Shown: positions 33,601 through 45,368 of the stretch, one piece after another
How positions within the stretch are numbered: the first letter of the stretch is position 1
Layout: each line of letters starts with the position of its first letter
Source of the DNA: Cymbomonas tetramitiformis
Lineage: Eukaryota > Chlorophyta > Pyramimonadophyceae > Pyramimonadales > Pyramimonadaceae
DNA: 64,000 nucleotides
Direction of reading: 5' to 3'
Assembly: GCA_001247695.2 (NCBI GenBank)
Contig: LGRX02035166.1
Location: forward strand, 33,552 to 97,551
Position numbers and translations under genes: made by a program
The notes under the pieces: generated by a model
What the model was told of the DNA's origin: nothing
The model's database searches: none
What the model saw: the letters and a program-made list of their open reading frames with translations, nothing else

Positions 33601-36600
33601 GTCGCAGATAGGCTGCATCAAGCCGGGCAGCGTCGCAGATAGGCCGCATCAGGCTGGGCAGCATCGCAGATAGGCTGCATCAGGCTGGGCAGTGTTTATA
33701 CAAGTAGGCCGCATCATGCTGGGCAGCGTCGCAAGAAGTCCGCATCAGGCTGTTCAGCGTTGCAAGTAGGCCGCATTAGGCCGGGCAGCGTTGCAGCGCT
33801 GGCCCAAAACCTCGCTCCCTGTGTCAGCCTGGCTCCATTACTCATGAGACCATGGCCGTCTTGAATATAGACGAGGGGACATGCTCGACCGCTTGGTGGC
33901 CATTGGAGGGGAAGCGGAGACGAGGAACAGACCCCTTGTGAGGGTGGAGGGTGGCACAGGGCGCAGTAAGGTGCTCCACCTGCATTTCGGCAATGCGATC
34001 GGACAGCCCGTCTGCCGATGACCGCTGCCGGCTGTCCGCCGGGTGTCCAGCAGCTCCCGCTGACTGCTTCTGCAGGGTGCTTGCCGCGAGCCCCCTCTGC
34101 TCAGCCCCCTCCTGACCTCACTCAACGCAATACCCCGAAGTCCCTAGTCCGATGGCCGCCGCACAGCGTCCACGCCTGGCCTGGGACTCGCCCTGCACTC
34201 CGCATCCACTTCGGCCATCCTGCGGTCTGTCAACGTTGCATGTGTGAGCGATCGGACGGTTGACGCGGTCAGGTAGTCCAAACAGCATGTGGGCGTAGTC
34301 AAGACAAAAGGCAGTTGAAAAAGTGCACGAGCTGCGGTGGCCTGCTGTTCCATTATTTCAAGAGCTGCTCTCATCTCATGCATCTGGTAGTGGTATCCCC
34401 TTCCCACTTTGCCCCCTTTTTCCATAGCAGTAGAATAGAGCAGTGAGGCCGTGTGATCTCACAGCATAGCGCCACCTCAGCCATCACAAGCCGCGGTAAA
34501 GGCGAAGGAGTAGCAACTACTAGCAAGGCCACCTGAGGAAATATTGTAGGTGCTTGCCACGGAACGGAGGGGGGGAGAACAAGTCATCACAGCCCTTGCG
34601 CTGGGCGTCCAGGCCAGGGGGAGCGGGGAGAAGAGGATGGCTCACAGCGTCCGAATGCTGCTTCGCCGTCATCTGCGCGCGTTGCAGCGCTTTTGGGGTC
34701 CTTAACGCTGCGTTTTCGGCCCGTGTCTCTGCCGCAGCAGCCGCAGCGGCCAAGACATCGGCGCGCCGCCGTTGAGCTACCGCCTCCTCGCGCGCCTGCT
34801 GCAACTCCTGCCTCGCCTTCGCCGACTCTTCCTGCCGCCCCCGCTCCGCTGCCACTGCCTCCTGTGTCTGTCTCGCCGCCGCCTCCGCCGTCGCCGCCGC
34901 CACGTCGGCACGCAGCCGTTGTGCTACCGCCACGTCCCGCACCTGAGTCAACTCCTGCCTTGCCTTGTGCGCATCCTGCTCTACCTGCTGCGCCCGCCTG
35001 CTCGCCGCCGCCTCGCTGCGCGCAGTAGCCCGCTCATCCCCACGCCGCGGCATCCCCTCTCAACACTCGCGCGTGCCACCTGGCAGAGCGTGGGACGTGG
35101 CAAGGGAGAAACACTGGCATGGAACGCGTGCCAGGACGCACGCGACGCGAAGCGGGCATGCCCAGCACCCGAAGGGACGTGGCGTCGCATAGCTACAGCG
35201 AATACCGCATCACAGGGCTGCCACGTCATCAGAAGAAGAGCGTTCCGGATTTGACATTTGCTTAAAGTATGCCGAGCCGAGATGTGATTCCCTGAATGAT
35301 CGTTTTGGTAAAGAGCGCACGTAGTGCGGAGTCAAGTGCTCCGCGCATAACCCAATTGGAAGGCTGCTCACAGAGTGAATGGCACCGGTCTGTAGCCCAA
35401 TCCATTATCCATGCTGCCCGGAGGATAGACCTGAAATTCTGAATCTGGCGCTCCAGTTGGGCCGGCTGAGCGGATGCGGGCTGCTTAATGGCAAACCAGA
35501 TGTCAAACCGCGTGCGTACAGACCCACTCCACATTTGCTGCACCCCCAATTTGTTGGCATTCCGGACGCCGTCTTAATCTGGGGCGCCGGCCCACGCACC
35601 GGCTCTGGGCCTCGGCGAGCCCGGCGCTGACTTCGCTCAGCGCTTCATTCAGTTGCCGTATCACGGCGATGTGGGTCGACACCGCCTCCTCCGCCTCGAA
35701 TGCTCGCTTCTCTGCTATTGCAAGCGCGGTCTGCTCAGATGCCGACCAATCCTGCTCAACCACATCCACATGTGCCCCTTCCCGACCGAATTCACGCCTC
35801 TCCGGGCATCGAGCAGCATCAGTTGCGCCAGCAGAAAGTCAGCCCCTGATTCTTCCTCGCACGCCTGCCTCGCTCGCCCGTGTCCCACCTTCTGCAGCTT
35901 GTGCTCAAGCTGGAGGAGATGCGCATCGCTCTGCGCCTCCACGGTCTCCTTCTTCGCCCGCAGCTGCGCTGCACCCTGAGCTGCTTCTGGCTTCTCCTTC
36001 AAGTGATCCGCCTGTGACGAGCCCGCGCCGTCCGCTTGAGTGCGCCTCTCTCCTCCTGGGCACGCACCACTTTACTCTTGTCGTCACACACCCCCTCTCC
36101 ATCTGGGCACGCACCACTTTACTCTTGTCGTCACACCCCCTCTCTCCTCCTGGGCACGCACCACTTTACTCTCGTCGTCACACCCCGAGCTCCCCCTCCT
36201 CGTCCCAGATTTCATGTATCTATTACTTTATTATACCTCCCCCACGTGATCCCATCCAGCACGTATGCATCTCAACTTGTTGTCCAAACCCCTGAAACTT
36301 CCCTTTCCACATTGCTCTCAACAAAACGCATTTGTTCCTGGCTTAGCTGGTCCTCTCTCCGGGGGTCCCCTCCGACCAGATGCTCCCACAAAGCGAAGCT
36401 TGTGTCCGACATCATCACTGGACCATCCTCGTCGATGGTGCTCCCATGAATTGTTGTTGTACGCGATGTTTTCTAACATAATCGTCTACAACAGTAATCG
36501 AGAGGCTGTATGGTGCAAACTCATGGGAATCATCACATCGTCGATTATATAACGGCGTGAGAAATATGTATGGTGGCTGTCAATAGTAGAGCTTTTGTAG

Positions 36601-38635
36601 TTTTCCATGTAAAATTCATACCGCCGGATCTGAATCTCACTGCTTTCTCTTCAGGTTAAGATTTTGAACCTACGTTTTCCGGTTAACAAAAAGCAATGCA
36701 CATGGACGCAAGCACGGGGACCGAAAACAACACTCGGCGCTTGCGGTAAGGAATATCCTAATAACCTCGGCGGCCGTCCACTAAAGTTGCATCTGGGATA
36801 TGGATGAAAACACTCTATGTTGCAATATTGACGATTGAATGGCGTAATGCACGAGCCAGCAATCAGAACTATCAGCCTGTAAATGGTCGGTATGACTCAA
36901 AACCACTCAACATCCGTCAGCCCATGCCTCTAGCTCGAGAGTCCCCTCCCTTTCCCCTCATCACTTCAAAAAAAGCACTGAAGATTTCAACCGATATTTG
37001 AACTGCAGCTCCCGCCGAAGCTCAAGTCACTGCCTTGTCCCCGGCCGAAGGCCTACCGCCTCCCTCTCGCAACTCATCGCTGCGAACTCCCCCGGAGAAT
37101 GGACCGCACCAGCTATCCCACTGCATGCCGATGTTCCTGCCTGACTCACAGTGAAAGCCCGCAGCAGCCCCGCGGCAACGTAGAGTAGGCACCAGGCTAG
37201 GGTTCGCGATCACCTGCAGCTGCTCTTCCGGCGTCCTGGAAGCATCGAACCCTATGGCACGCCTGCTCCGGGCCTTCAGCTGCGCGCACCTCCGCCAGCC
37301 AGCCCACCATCACTTCGCACGCACCAGGGCCTGAGCGCGATTGCCCAAGCTGGACCCGAGCTGTCCCGCGCTGCTTGCAGCATCCTCTGCACCGCCCTTC
37401 ACTCCCTTGCCATTACCCCCCATGTGTGGTTCGGAGGGGCTCTCACCCTTTGGCAGGCCTCTGGCATATCCTGCTGCACCTGCCACTGCTCCTCTTCCAT
37501 CTTCATCTCCGTTTCCATCTCATCGGGTCCTCGAACCGGGAAGGAAACTCCATGGAGACTCCCCAGGTCGCGAGGCCCACCCTTTGCGCGGGCCTGCCAC
37601 GGCTCGGATCCCCTCCGAGGTCACCCATTCCCCCATGTACACACATGCGCACATGCGTGAACACACCAACAGAAGGACGCTGAAGATACACTGGACCAGC
37701 GGTACAGCCGCGTGCTCCAGAGAGGCGCTCTCAGAGTGTCAACAGCGCGTCGACTGTGCACAGCCGCTCGCGAGCAAGATGCCGAGTAGCGCATGGCAGC
37801 AGCTCGCCCAGCAGAGCATACCTCAGGAGGGCTACTTGCACCAATGCCTTCACTGTTCTTCCGGAGTTGAGGGTGGGAGGCACGGGAACCGACACCTGCA
37901 CGGGTGATGGGAATCAGTGTCAGTTCGAATGAGGCTGGGAATGGGAGGCGAAAGGCTTGTTAACTGCCTGGTTCCACGATGGCAGTACTGTACAACTTCC
38001 AAGACGGCTTCCTCGTGCAATAGGCATGAGTGACTAGTGCGACGATAAGATCAGTACTGCCGTGTGTTTTTTAGGTGCCCTTAAATAAGCGGTGCATAGA
38101 CCTGTATCACAACTACTTTAGACTAGAGTTGCACCCAGCGGGTTCGCGGTGCTACCAAAACTCTGCCCGTCAGGCAGTGGGTTGAATAGCCGCTTCCGCA
38201 ATTTCAAAGGGAGACGATAACAGGGTCCTCAGCGAAGTGTTATCGTGAACTTATGCTTTACACTTTTGAAATAGCATGCCCCTTCAATGTTTGGACATAT
38301 ACCGTTGGAGGTCTGGCGGGCTAACGCTCGTATGCAACTGCGTGCACGCGTCTGTTGTCAAACGCTGAATAGATTCCGAGGATGATACAGCCAATGGTAT
38401 TTTCACTTGGACGAGCTTATTTCATTTCACTTGAGCCACGGGGTCGACGACCGTGCGCTGATCCTGACTCTGCAAACATTTTGGTGGCGCCGAAAAAAAA
38501 AGGAGGACAGGATGAAAACACCTTACCACGATTAGTGCCTCGCTTGAAGAAATCAGTTCCCCAGCCCATGGTTTTTAAGCTGGACGCTTGCGCCCGCGGC
38601 GCAGTTGTTGGACTTGTGGCTTTTTCGGAAGACAT
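30698..38635 (-). CDS. Gene B: multi-exon coiled-coil protein
   Basis: Probable first exon 38635-38522 (start MSSEKATSPTTAP, donor after GTNRGK). Further exons with GT-AG sites: 37895-37822, ~37532-37447 (EMETEMKMEEEQWQVQQ), 37279-37214 (SRTPEEQLQ), 36011-35889, 35864-35796, 35751-35600 (EKRAFEAEEAVSTHIAVI), 35480-35431, ~35040-34646 (long Ala/Arg/Gln coiled coil, KARQELTQVRDVAVAQ), 34383-34329, 34069-33980, 32836-32738 (EKQGEDLIEKEVRGKLL), 32228 to about 32025, ~31210-31162 and ~30835-30698 (hydrophobic LILLSAVLGLTVLM). Many are multiples of 3. Architecture parallels gene A: short heptad-rich exons, introns with private minisatellites. Family unknown; a cytoskeletal or scaffold role is only suggested by the coiled coil. 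Whether gene C is its 3' end is open. Confidence 0.7.
30838..31040. repeat. About 45-bp minisatellite, 4-5 units
   Basis: Units contain ACCGCATTTAATTACAGACC followed by GCGCCCTCTTAACCCC. Intronic in gene B. Confidence 0.85.
33100..33795. repeat. 27-bp-type minisatellite with a recurring variant unit
   Basis: About 24 units of GCATCAGGCTGGGCAGCGTC plus GCAGATAGGC. A variant with TTTATACAAG replacing the GTCGCAG part recurs at about 33255, 33413 and 33693, suggesting amplification of multi-unit blocks. It lies in the gene B intron between exons 34069-33980 and 32836-32738. Confidence 0.9.
36045..36190. repeat. 47-bp minisatellite, three units
   Basis: Three copies of CTGGGCACGCACCACTTTAC followed by TCTTGTCGTCACA, just upstream (minus sense) of the gene B exon 36011-35889. 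Confidence 0.9.
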
Positions 38636-39518
38636 ATCCAAACGCGTCTGACCACAGGGATTCCAGAGACTCAAAACTCGTGGTCTGACGACGCGAAATT
38701 AGTCAAATTTGATACTTCCGAAATGGCGAGTCATCTAGATGAAATAATCGTATATATGTACAACATATATGTTGTGGTATCCATCGTCTCGCAGATATCA
38801 CAATGCAGTGAAAGAATGTATGCGAATTTGCGAAACAGGGAAACTTCACAACAGATGGAGATCAGCAGATGAGATCACTTTTCCCGAAGAATTTAATTTA
38901 GTTATGATTATGATAAATATCTTTCTTTATTCGGATAATAACTCTTGAATATACGAATAATGGTGAAGATGAGAACATATGTAACATCGTATTGCCGATC
39001 AGAATATTTCTACAGGTGCTGTGCCACAGGGTATAAATTTGCCCAATGTTTATTTACCTTATTCAACTTTTGGTAGTATAATTCTGCGTCACGATGACTG
39101 GATAATGGTTATCGTCACCGTTGAAATTTGAACATGACAAACAAAAAACGAATTTTTGCCATCAGATTCATCTTATGACTTTGGGTAACGCTAAACCATT
39201 CCTACCCACCAGCACCATACACGTGTACATCGCGTGAGCTAGCACTTACGGGTGGCCCACAGCCACAGGACAGCCACAAAGATCGACAGATAGGAGAAAC
39301 GAAATCGACATCGACAGTGTACGACTGACAAACTGCGACACCGGCTCATCGCATGATCGCGTCCTCGGGGTAAATTTTATTTATAATCGTCGGAATTCTG
39401 TTTAATATACAATAACATCGAGAAGGTGTAACCGCTTCGACACAAGTGAAGTGGCCTCTGATTTCGGTTTGGAGGAGTGCACACTATTTGAGCGCGCAAT
39501 TCTCAAAAGGACGTGAAA
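38636..39518. other. Intergenic, AT-rich
   Basis: Divergent spacer between gene B (minus) and the cysteine peptidase gene (plus). The run TTTATTTATAATC at about 39377 could serve as a TATA-like element for the peptidase gene, about 140 bp upstream of its ATG. Nothing else found. Confidence 0.35.
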
Positions 39519-40190
39519 ATGTCAAACTATTGTGCTATTGCACTCCTTGTGATTCTATATGTGAACCCTGCCTCGGCGATCGGCTTCCTTCCGTCTCCGT
39601 TGGCTTCGCGGAACGGTACACAGGTGCTCAGCCTCGCTAGGAGCGACCATCAAGCCTCCCCGAACGCCACGTGCAATGTAGACTTCCGCTGCCAAGAGAA
39701 GAATGCTAGTCACTCCATATCGACGCCAAACGGCTGCACACCCATCTGTTATCAGATTGGAAACTGGTGTTGGGCAGCGAGCATCGCTGCACTTGGAGCA
39801 TATTACAAGGGAGGCGAATGTCCACAGCTTGAGTGCGAGGTGGTCAACTACGATAGGCATAGGTCTGACTGTTGCCCGACAGCGCCATCCAGCCCGTGTG
39901 CGTCCTTCGCCGGTGACATTTCACCCTCCACTTTTTATCACTTTACGGGAAGGACGTTGGGCTACATCCAAGGAACTTTCAACGAGGCGGCGCTCGCTTC
40001 GCGCCTGGCGCAAGGCCCCGTCATCATCGCGGTTGTGGGCCCCCCTGCACATGCTTATTATGCGGCTGGTTGTGATTCGACCGGGTATTGGATTCTCGAC
40101 GACCAGGTCGAGATCGGATGGCAACACCTGACATATCAAGAAATTTTGACAAACTATCATGGTCTCCTCGCACTATATTGGGCGCAGTGA
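39519..40190 (+). CDS. Secreted papain-like cysteine peptidase (C70/C39-like)
   Basis: Single-exon gene of 223 codons. I use the ATG at 39519; the in-frame GTG two codons earlier is not a plausible eukaryotic start. Residues 1-20 form a signal peptide (hydrophobic core AIALLVILYV, cleavage near NPASA). The catalytic cysteine lies in NWCWAASIAALGAYYKGG, followed by a Cys-rich segment (CCPTAPSSPC). The likely catalytic His is in PPAHAYYAAGC, and the Asp/Asn position near GYWILDDQ. Order and spacing (N.CWA, then Y.G, CC, H, D/N) match the papain-fold C70 (AvrRpt2-like)/C39-like families, usually about 150-200 residues and common in bacteria. Multiple cysteines and N-glycosylation motifs (NGT, NAT, NAS) suit an extracellular protein. 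Intact, intronless and unlike neighbouring genes, so acquisition by transfer is possible. A role in extracellular proteolysis or defence is inference. Confidence 0.8.
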   Translation: MSNYCAIALLVILYVNPASAIGFLPSPLASRNGTQVLSLARSDHQASPNATCNVDFRCQEKNASHSISTPNGCTPICYQIGNWCWAASIAALGAYYKGGECPQLECEVVNYDRHRSDCCPTAPSSPCASFAGDISPSTFYHFTGRTLGYIQGTFNEAALASRLAQGPVIIAVVGPPAHAYYAAGCDSTGYWILDDQVEIGWQHLTYQEILTNYHGLLALYWAQ

Positions 40191-41110
40191 GGCGACTTTT
40201 CGTTTCTTCGCCAGATCAGAAGCCGCACTGCTTGGACGCATGGATGCACAACAGTTGTCTGATTAAGATTTCAAGCGTTGCATCAATCTTGACTGCTTTC
40301 TAGAGAGCGCTGTAGTCTTGATTTTGAAGGATGCTACACCCGAAAAAGAACGAACGACAGAACAGCGTTATGGGACCAGGGTATATTTTAGCCAGAGATG
40401 GAATGAGGAAAACCATGCTTCAGGGCAGATGAAGTATACGACTTGTTTAATCGAGAATTATACCGCAGCGTTTACCATGCGCAAAATAATCTATAGATCT
40501 TGCAATGGGTGCGATTCCATCCCTCTCAAATATAAGAGAAATCTGACGCTTGCTAGATAGCACCTCCCGCATGGCATGGCGAGGATTAGGCGGTGTGACA
40601 TGCAAGCTAAATACAAGCTGAATGCAAGCTGAATGCACGGAAAGGGGTATAACGGAAGGTGATGATCCCCATGCTCGAAACAATAGTGGAAGCCGTTGGA
40701 ACATGTGACGTGTGTGGCACACATATGGTCGTAGTCCGTTGTGAAAATCATTTTTTTGGCCATTCAATATACATGTACAATATTCATATTTTTCAGTACC
40801 CATTGACAAACTTGAAATTGTGCCATCCGATATCGCCTCACAAGGGATTTCTCGATGCATCATAGTGTTTTACCATTCATCCATCTCAAAACAATATATT
40901 GTTCACCCGATGCGCATAACGCCGACATCCCGAAATATTGTATTCGAGCGATACTGATAATGATCGTCGTCACCGATATGCTTGTAAACGTGTATATATA
41001 TATATGTGTGTGTGTGTATATATACGTTGATATTCCTTTCCTGCATCGTGCCACCATTGATAATCTAAAAACCGGAAACACAGATCAACAAATTAATTAA
41101 AGCGCTGCTA
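40191..41110. other. Intergenic, with short microsatellite
   Basis: No convincing gene. A short repeated AAGCTGAATGC cluster occurs at about 40606-40636 and a (TA)n(TG)n(TA)n microsatellite at 40994-41024. The small ORFs look random. Confidence 0.5.
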
Positions 41111-41764
41111 TAAAGGATAGGGAATGGTTATATGCGCTGGAACTGGAACGAGGTTTCCGTCTCAATCCCGGAAATTTCTGAATTGCTGGCGACTAGGTTG
41201 GCCAAAACGCCACCCCCCCCCGGCACGATTAAACTTACGTTTAAATGCATTTGGGGGGGCGGGGGTCACGATTAAACTTTGCCGATTATTGCATATTCAA
41301 AGTGGCGGAACGAAACTGGACAAGCGATATACCGTGTCTACATTATTAATTTTAATTCCGAAAATGAGCCGCAATAAAGTTTTTATTTAAGTTCGTTGGT
41401 CCCCCAAATTTAAATATTTAATTGATTTTAAAGTTGTTTGTTTTAACTCGAGGAGATACGGAAATTGTTTAATTTATGAACTTTGTTTGTTTGTTCACAG
41501 TATTACATGTCCTACATTTAATTATTTTGGGTTTCCTTGTTTTTCCCTTCTATATCGGTGCAATTGACCCGGAGAATTATTCAAAAGTACAAGTATACAA
41601 TACGGTAACGAATGGATACCGGCAGTACAAACGTTGCGTGTTTCCAAGCTACGGTATGCACGTTCGCTGCAATGTGCAATGTCAATACGTATACACGTTC
41701 ACTGCCCACTGCTACCAGCTCCACTGCCACTAGCACCAGCGCCACTGCGACTGCCACTGGCACC

Positions 41765-41958
41765 AACGCCACTGCCACCACCGCCTGAAGCCATGATTCC
41801 CTTTACATTTGCCGCCACACATAGCAAACATGTCTGAAGGGATTCCGTTCTCCTCAGCGGGAGACTCAAAGTCCCACAAATGCACACTCTCATCTTCATC
41901 AAAGTCAATCCACGCGATGATGGGATATCGTCCCTCGTAAAAACCTTGCTCAGCTCGT
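41765..41958 (-). pseudogene. Decayed coding fragment with an acidic WIDFDEDE motif
   Basis: The minus-strand frame reads QGFYEGRYPIIAWIDFDEDE, then SVHLWDFESPAEENGIPSDM and FAMCGGKCKGNHGF. This has the composition of real protein, but a stop lies just upstream and the adjoining open frame (QVRHELSKVFTRDD) is in another phase, so it is frameshifted. It lies inside the BED element and may be the 3' part of its gene. It runs into a Gly/Ser-coding GGC/AGT low-complexity tract at 41700-41790. Family not recognised. Confidence 0.5.
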
Positions 41959-43635
41959 GACGCACCTGCCGCGGGCTATTAGCCGCCACGAAAGCACTCG
42001 ACTTTGGCTTCAGATGTTGATAGTGCACCTGGTTCCCGGCGATATCTGGATCGAAAACGCATTTCACGAGGTGCAACGCCGGAGACAGTCATACTTGCCG
42101 TGTGGGGGTGAAGAGTGACTAATTTCCGGTTGTTTTGACACTTTCGGTTTGTTTTCGCGCTTAGGGGCGAGATCTGAATTATATATTTAATACTTTGTTG
42201 TTTAAATTTGTTGTAATGATGTGTATGGCACAACATATTTAATTATTTATCTTTATTTGTTTTTCGCATCATATGAGGGGGGCATTATTTAAATTTAAAG
42301 CCTATTTACGTTTCAAAAGACGATTCGTCCCCTCCATAATTATTATTTACATTTAAAATCAATAATGTAGACACGGTAACCCTTATATATTGTTGGATTC
42401 GGTGACCCGTAGGTCGTAATTTGCTCTGACTCCGTTTAGCTGTACCAGTACTCGTATAGTACTAGGTGGCAGATACCTAGGTCACAGACCGCTTTATATT
42501 CGTTTATCTTTATAATTAGTTTACTCTTGTATGAAACTATTCAGTGACACCCGATATATTGGCGTAACAATATATCTCACAGGTTATGGGGCATCACCCC
42601 GCTTTTATCACTGCTGACTTTACCATGATTGGCTAAGCTATTCCGCTTGGCGGGGCGTTGGGGCCTCGCGAGGTGTTGAATTGGCCAATTTAGAGCTTGC
42701 GGCTTGCGCTATGTTACGGTGAGATTTTGGATTGGGAACTTTCGGCTACCCCTACGGATGTCAGCGTTGGAATTTGTCTTTGACTGAGCTTGATCACCTC
42801 TGTCGACTTCTCCTTGGCCGTCGCATCTCCGACTTCGTTGGTTTCGTTCGACCCCCATTTTAGCCTCACTCCGTAACGGCATTGCCGTCGCTCGCCACCC
42901 CACAATTCGCACTTCGCCTTTTCCCCAACGCCCCTCCTATAGGAGTTTATTATTCTGATGTCTTCATCTTCCATTAACACCCCGGCCGTGGGCGCTAGAA
43001 TGCGCCTTGATTCAATTTTCGCTAGGGAACTATATTATTCTGGGAGCAAATTTTGATTGTTTCCGGAACAATTAACTTTTGATTTTTTCCTGTAACAATG
43101 AATTTTGGCTACGGGACCGCAACAGTACATCCCACCGGGGTGACTGCCAATTGACATGCCTGATTGTCCGTATGCTTTCGGATTGTCTTTTCCTTCTTTG
43201 GTTTCGGCAGACTTGGGTTGTGACTTTTATATTTCTGGATTCCTTATTTTGCTCTACGAGTCTGGTTCTGGTTCTGGCTTCTGGTTCTGGACTCTGGCTT
43301 CTGGTTCTGGTTCTGGATTCTGGGTATGGACTCTGGCTTCTGGACTCCGGTTCTGGACTATGGCTTCTGGACGCTGGTTCTGGTTGAACATCTTTGACTC
43401 TGACAACTTCTTCAACTCTGGTGAACTCTGCAGCTTTGTGGACTACTTTGAAAGTGGCTTAGTAGCTTTGAGATTAGCTGTAGGAACTTGGCTTGAAAGC
43501 AGTATCCTAGCAGCAATTTTAGAATGGGACCGCCCTGGCTAAAGCACAGGCCTCCCACTAGCAGTTTCCAGCTACTAGCTGTTTGTTGTTTCGGAACACT
43601 TTGCTTTGTCTGTGAGCCGCTCTTTGCCACCTGTA

Positions 43636-44234
43636 CAGTAATCACTCACCGTTAAGAAAACCCGACGATAAGAAAGTAGCCAGCGTTTCAGGGGGGGCGG
43701 GGGGCTACCCAAGTTGGTGAATATCGCTGGCTGGTTTTTGAAGGTTATGGCATGGACCAAAATAAGAAATATTGGTGCTGGCTGGCCGGCCTAAGATACG
43801 ATTCTCCAATTTCTTATAGCTAAGAAAAAATTGCTGGCATTTGCAAATATTACATATGATATTATAGATATGTGACATCAATATATCACTTCTCTCAATA
43901 TTTCATGTACATTTCATGTAGAACGATGCCCTTCAGTTCTAGATAATCTGTCTCCGAAATAATTTCGTCATCAAAATCCTGCTTAAGATCCTTAAGTTGT
44001 GCACGACTTACAGGGTCCATCGTTCGAAAAGTGAAAATTTTAAGAAAATGTCTGGGCTAGGTGGGTGTCCATGTAGATGGCTAAGAAATGCGCTGGCTGA
44101 GTGAAGAGATCGCGGTCCACTATTCATAGCGTTTTCATAGGACGCTGGCGCTGGCAGGGGGGGGGGTACCCAAGTTGGAGAATATCACTGGCTGGCCCCA
44201 TATCTCCTGTTTTCTTAAAGGTGGGTGATTACTG
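43636..44234. mobile_element. MITE-B, TA-flanked, 599 bp
   Basis: TIRs CAGTAATCACTCACC and GGTGGGTGATTACTG with TA on both sides. It has the same termini as MITE-A and blocks of shared interior (GTAGCCAGCGTTTC / ATAGCCAGCGTTTC; GAGATCGCGGTCCACTAT). Nested in the copia-type element at 42391-44741. Confidence 0.85.
43895..44020 (-). CDS. SHOCT-like microprotein ORF in MITE-B (41 aa)
   Basis: Short complete ORF starting MDPVSRAQLKDLKQDFDDE, then IISETDYLELKG, ending at TGA. It matches the MITE-A ORF almost residue for residue over the first 30 positions, with several silent or conservative nucleotide changes. It is the shortest of the three versions and probably defines the conserved core: about 40 residues, two helices separated by IIS. 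No signal peptide, no catalytic residues. Expression unknown. Confidence 0.65.
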   Translation of the reverse strand: MDPVSRAQLKDLKQDFDDEIISETDYLELKGIVLHEMYMKY

Positions 44235-44344
44235 TAACAGCACTATGTACAGTCACAGGGTGGTGTGCTGGATTCAGTGACCCGTAGGTCATAATTTGCT
44301 CCGACTCCGTTTAGATGTACCAGTACTCGTACAGTACTAGGTGG

Positions 44345-44629
44345 TGCTGAAATCTGTATAGGCAGCCCTGACTGGGAGTCCCGGTCAGGCCCCTATGACA
44401 GACTCCTAGGACCAACACTGGACTGCTGACTGATCTATAGGTGCGTGCTGTGACACACGTTGTGTCACAGGTAGGCTAGACTCCGAAACCGTCCGAGACC
44501 GTCGGGGTATATCTAGCTTAGGGTTTATTTATCTCGAGAGTTTTTTTTTATCCACACAGTTCGGGATTTTCTGATATCTAGTGAACTAGGATATTCCACT
44601 AGGTTATGGGCCCACCACGCTTCCACTTC
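44345..44629 (+). repeat. Copia-type LTR plus primer site inserted in another LTR
   Basis: Comparison of the two LTRs of the element 42391-44741 shows these 285 bp are extra in the 3' copy. They begin TGCTGAAATCTG, run about 257 bp to ATTCCACTA, and then show GGTTATGGGCCCACC, the copia-like primer-binding site, plus about 12 bases. This is a truncated second LTR element whose interior and 3' LTR are gone. Confidence 0.7.
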
Positions 44630-44939
44630 CAGATACCTAGGTCACATACCGCTTTATATTCGTTTATCTTTATAATCAGTTTACTCTTGTATGAAACTAT
44701 TCAGTGACACCCGATATATTGGCGCAACAATATATCTCACATATATGGTGTTTTGACTTTTATTATAGCCTTTTACGAGCATTACTGGTATCCAGGTGCC
44801 TCTCCCCGTTGATGCACATTTCTAACGAGTAAAAAACATAGTACCTAGACATCAACACAGCAGCATGTCAAGACAGAAGACACCGCTTTGTTACGGTATG
44901 CATTTGGAGTGTTTCAAGAGTCTAGGAGCGTGCGCTGGA

Positions 44940-45183
44940 TGCGACGGGAAGACAGATACGCTGTCCGGCTAAGCTTGCTAGGAAACAAACTGATAATCAC
45001 ATAACTTGTGTCTGGCCGGAGCTTTATGCTCTCGGAAACCCAGACAGTGAACAATGACTGTACTACTGTACTGTACTACTGTACAGTACAGTGCTAGGAT
45101 GTCACGGACACGATACGGAAGCAGGGTCAGGCTAGGGGCTAGTCAGAGCCCATAATAACTAAGCCTAAACCCGAAGTCCAGCA
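44940..45183 (-). repeat. 3' LTR of the gag element
   Basis: 244 bp, minus-strand sense TGCTGGACTTCGGG to TCGCA. Differs from the 5' LTR only by two indels (a 2-bp insertion near its end, and one 5-bp GTACT unit fewer in a (GTACT)n stretch). Confidence 0.9.
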
Positions 45184-45368
45184 CACCACCCGTGGGTGTG
45201 ACTGCCTAGCAAAGCAGGTACAGTATATACAGCCACGAGACATAAACAAACACCTAACATTCACTTCGGTGGAAACCGATCACTTCTAGCTGGGTGCCGG
45301 GGTCTTGACCCGGTCATCCCACTACTGGGCTAAAGCTAATCAAGCTGCCAGGATAAATGCCAAGAAAC

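Larger units (their letters stand above)
42391..44741 (+). mobile_element. Copia-type LTR element, non-autonomous, 2.35 kb
   Basis: 5' LTR 42391-42581 (TGTTGGATTC...CTCACA) and 3' LTR 44266-44741. Perfect 5-bp duplication TATAT at 42386-42390 and 44742-44746. A copia-like primer-binding site GGTTATGGGG follows the 5' LTR, and polypurine AGGGTGGTG precedes the 3' LTR. The 3' LTR is enlarged by an inserted LTR fragment (44345-44629), and the interior carries MITE-B. No pol or integrase. The interior has a GGTTCTGG/GGACTCTGG low-complexity stretch (43260-43385) and an 88-codon minus-strand ORF (42980-42714) without recognised domain. Confidence 0.85.

Noticed and set aside
33100..33795. CRISPR-like regular repeats
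   Set aside because: Units are directly adjacent with no unique spacers, in a eukaryotic intron; a minisatellite.
44345..44629. Treating these 285 bp as a complete small transposon
   Set aside because: It ends shortly after an LTR/primer-site junction and has no matching right LTR or duplication, so it is a truncated LTR element.
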